From contig JAJZPJ010000007.1 of NCBI GenBank assembly GCA_021811225.1, forward strand, positions 1 through 28,689: a DNA stretch of 28,689 bases. The letters are read 5' to 3'. The notes below the pieces were generated by a model. That model worked only from the letters and a program-made list of their open reading frames with translations. It ran no database searches and was not told the origin of the DNA. Positions 27,984 through 28,689 of the stretch are shown piece after piece. The stretch is from Pseudomonadota bacterium (GTDB lineage Bacteria; Pseudomonadota; Gammaproteobacteria; Burkholderiales; Rhodocyclaceae). The position numbers and the translations under genes were made by a program. The stretch's first letter is position 1, and the number at the start of each line of letters is the position of its first letter.

Positions 27984-28306
27984 ATGCTGTGCGTCGCCGC
28001 CTGGGCGCTGGGCGGTCCCCTGTTCGGCACCTGGTCGCGGCGCTGGTGGTGGCCGGTTTCGCGGCCGGCAACCTGATCATCGGCTTCGCCTGGGCCAAGG
28101 AGTCGGTGCCGCTGCTGGGCGGCATGCTGCTGCAGCCCGGCGTCGGCTGGATGCTCGACCGCCACTGGCACGGCGCCATCGCCAACGGCGCGCGGCTCTA
28201 TGACGCCGCCTACCGGGCCGGCTTCGGCCTGATCTTCGCCGCCATCACGGCCTCGCTCATCCTGCTGTTGTTCGCCCGCGAGAGCCGCTGCGTCCAGGCG
28301 CGCTGA
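27984..28306 (+). pseudogene. Decayed C-terminal part of an MFS transporter
   Basis: Two frames together carry MFS-like pieces. The first, from 27984, reads MLCVAAWALGGPLFGTWSRR, like a mid-protein loop, and soon stops. The second, from about 28035, reads LVVAGFAAGNLIIGFAWAKE, GGMLLQPGVGWMLDRHWHG and GLIFAAITASLILLLFARES, and ends at TGA 28306. Compared with the MFS family, about 20 residues that normally lie between KESVP and the MLLQPGVGW segment are missing, and the N-terminal half of the transporter is absent. This is a gene broken by a frameshift and deletions. It lies convergent to comM. Confidence 0.8.
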
Positions 28307-28323
28307 CGGGCTTCAGCCGTCGC

Positions 28324-28689
28324 TCAATCGCCAGCCAGGCCGCGGCGGTAGTGCACCGCTTCGGCGACATGGACGCGGTTGATGCCGGAGGCGGCGGCCA
28401 GATCGGCGATGCTGCGGGCGACCCGCAGCACCCGATGGTAGCTTCGGCCCGAGAGATTCAGACGGACGATCGCCTGTTGCAGCAGATCCCGGGCGGCGGC
28501 GTCGGGTCGGCAGTGCCGGTCGATCTCTCCGGTGCCCAGGTCGGCGTTGGGCTTGCCCTGGCGCTCGACCTGGAGGGCGCGGGCGGCGACCACCCGTCGG
28601 CGCACAGCGTCTGAGGCTTCTGTCCCGTTTTCCTCCTGCAGTTCGGCCGCCGACAGCGACGGCATGTCGATCATCAGGTCGATCCGGTC
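28324..28689 (-). CDS. comM: ComM/YifB, Mg-chelatase-like AAA+ protein, 3' end only
   Basis: The frame is open from the window edge (DRIDLMIDMPSLSAAEL) to a stop at 28324, giving the C-terminal 121 residues of an about 500-residue protein. The stretch RVVAARALQVERQGKPNA, the EIDRHCRPDA segment and LNLSGRSYHRVLRVARSIAD are typical of the Mg_chelatase_C domain of YifB/ComM. In transformable bacteria ComM is a hexameric helicase that promotes branch migration when DNA is recombined. The beginning with its Walker motifs is outside the window. Confidence 0.93.
   Translation of the reverse strand, partial: DRIDLMIDMPSLSAAELQEENGTEASDAVRRRVVAARALQVERQGKPNADLGTGEIDRHCRPDAAARDLLQQAIVRLNLSGRSYHRVLRVARSIADLAAASGINRVHVAEAVHYRRGLAGD

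Overview
The window reads as a chromosomal segment of a GC-rich betaproteobacterium, most likely in or near the Rhodocyclales. This is inferred from the gene families (a ubiE-ubiJ arrangement, DUF1840, DUF971, and the large DUF3683 FAD/Fe-S oxidoreductase), from TAAAAT-like -10 boxes, and from the high GC content, which gives long antisense shadow ORFs opposite nearly every large gene. No rRNA, tRNA, CRISPR array, transposase or phage gene was seen.

Layout. 1-1703 (minus): a DUF971 gene, ubiE and the start of ubiJ, a ubiquinone-synthesis operon. 1771-3845 (plus): a Pho-box-like site, then phoB-phoR with overlapping stop and start. 3852-8140 (minus): a 1281-residue FAD/Fe-S oxidoreductase and a HIT protein sharing a GTGA overlap. 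8141-8542: an intergenic stretch holding a short palindrome and a decayed MATE transporter fragment, followed by ilvA (plus). 10067-10294: a fragment of an O-acetylhomoserine sulfhydrylase gene. 10295-14522 (minus): 5-formyltetrahydrofolate cyclo-ligase, a degenerate-EAL/HDOD protein and a PAS-PAS-GGDEF-EAL protein, the last two with an ATGA overlap. 14576-17757 (plus): a soluble lytic transglycosylase and cca. Then a DUF2905 membrane protein (minus), and an alpha/beta hydrolase with a DUF1840 gene (plus).

19203-19561 is a non-coding, MITE-like element: two head-to-tail units of 161 bp bounded by imperfect inverted repeats, lying exactly between two convergent stop codons. 19566-27443 (minus) holds metH, a translationally linked 1000-residue UvrD-type helicase with a RelE-like N-terminus and ankyrin repeats, a MazEF/ChpSB-type toxin-antitoxin pair with a striking double-palindrome operator, and an unrecognised 147-residue protein. 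The window ends with a rhodanese (plus), a decayed MFS transporter fragment (plus) and the 3' end of comM (minus).

Most of the window is housekeeping. The accessory and most interesting part is 19.2-23.8 kb, where the repeat element, the toxin-antitoxin pair and the multi-domain helicase cluster. They could form a defence or stress module, but this is inference. Three gene remnants (MATE, MetY, MFS) within 20 kb indicate recent gene loss by piecemeal deletion.
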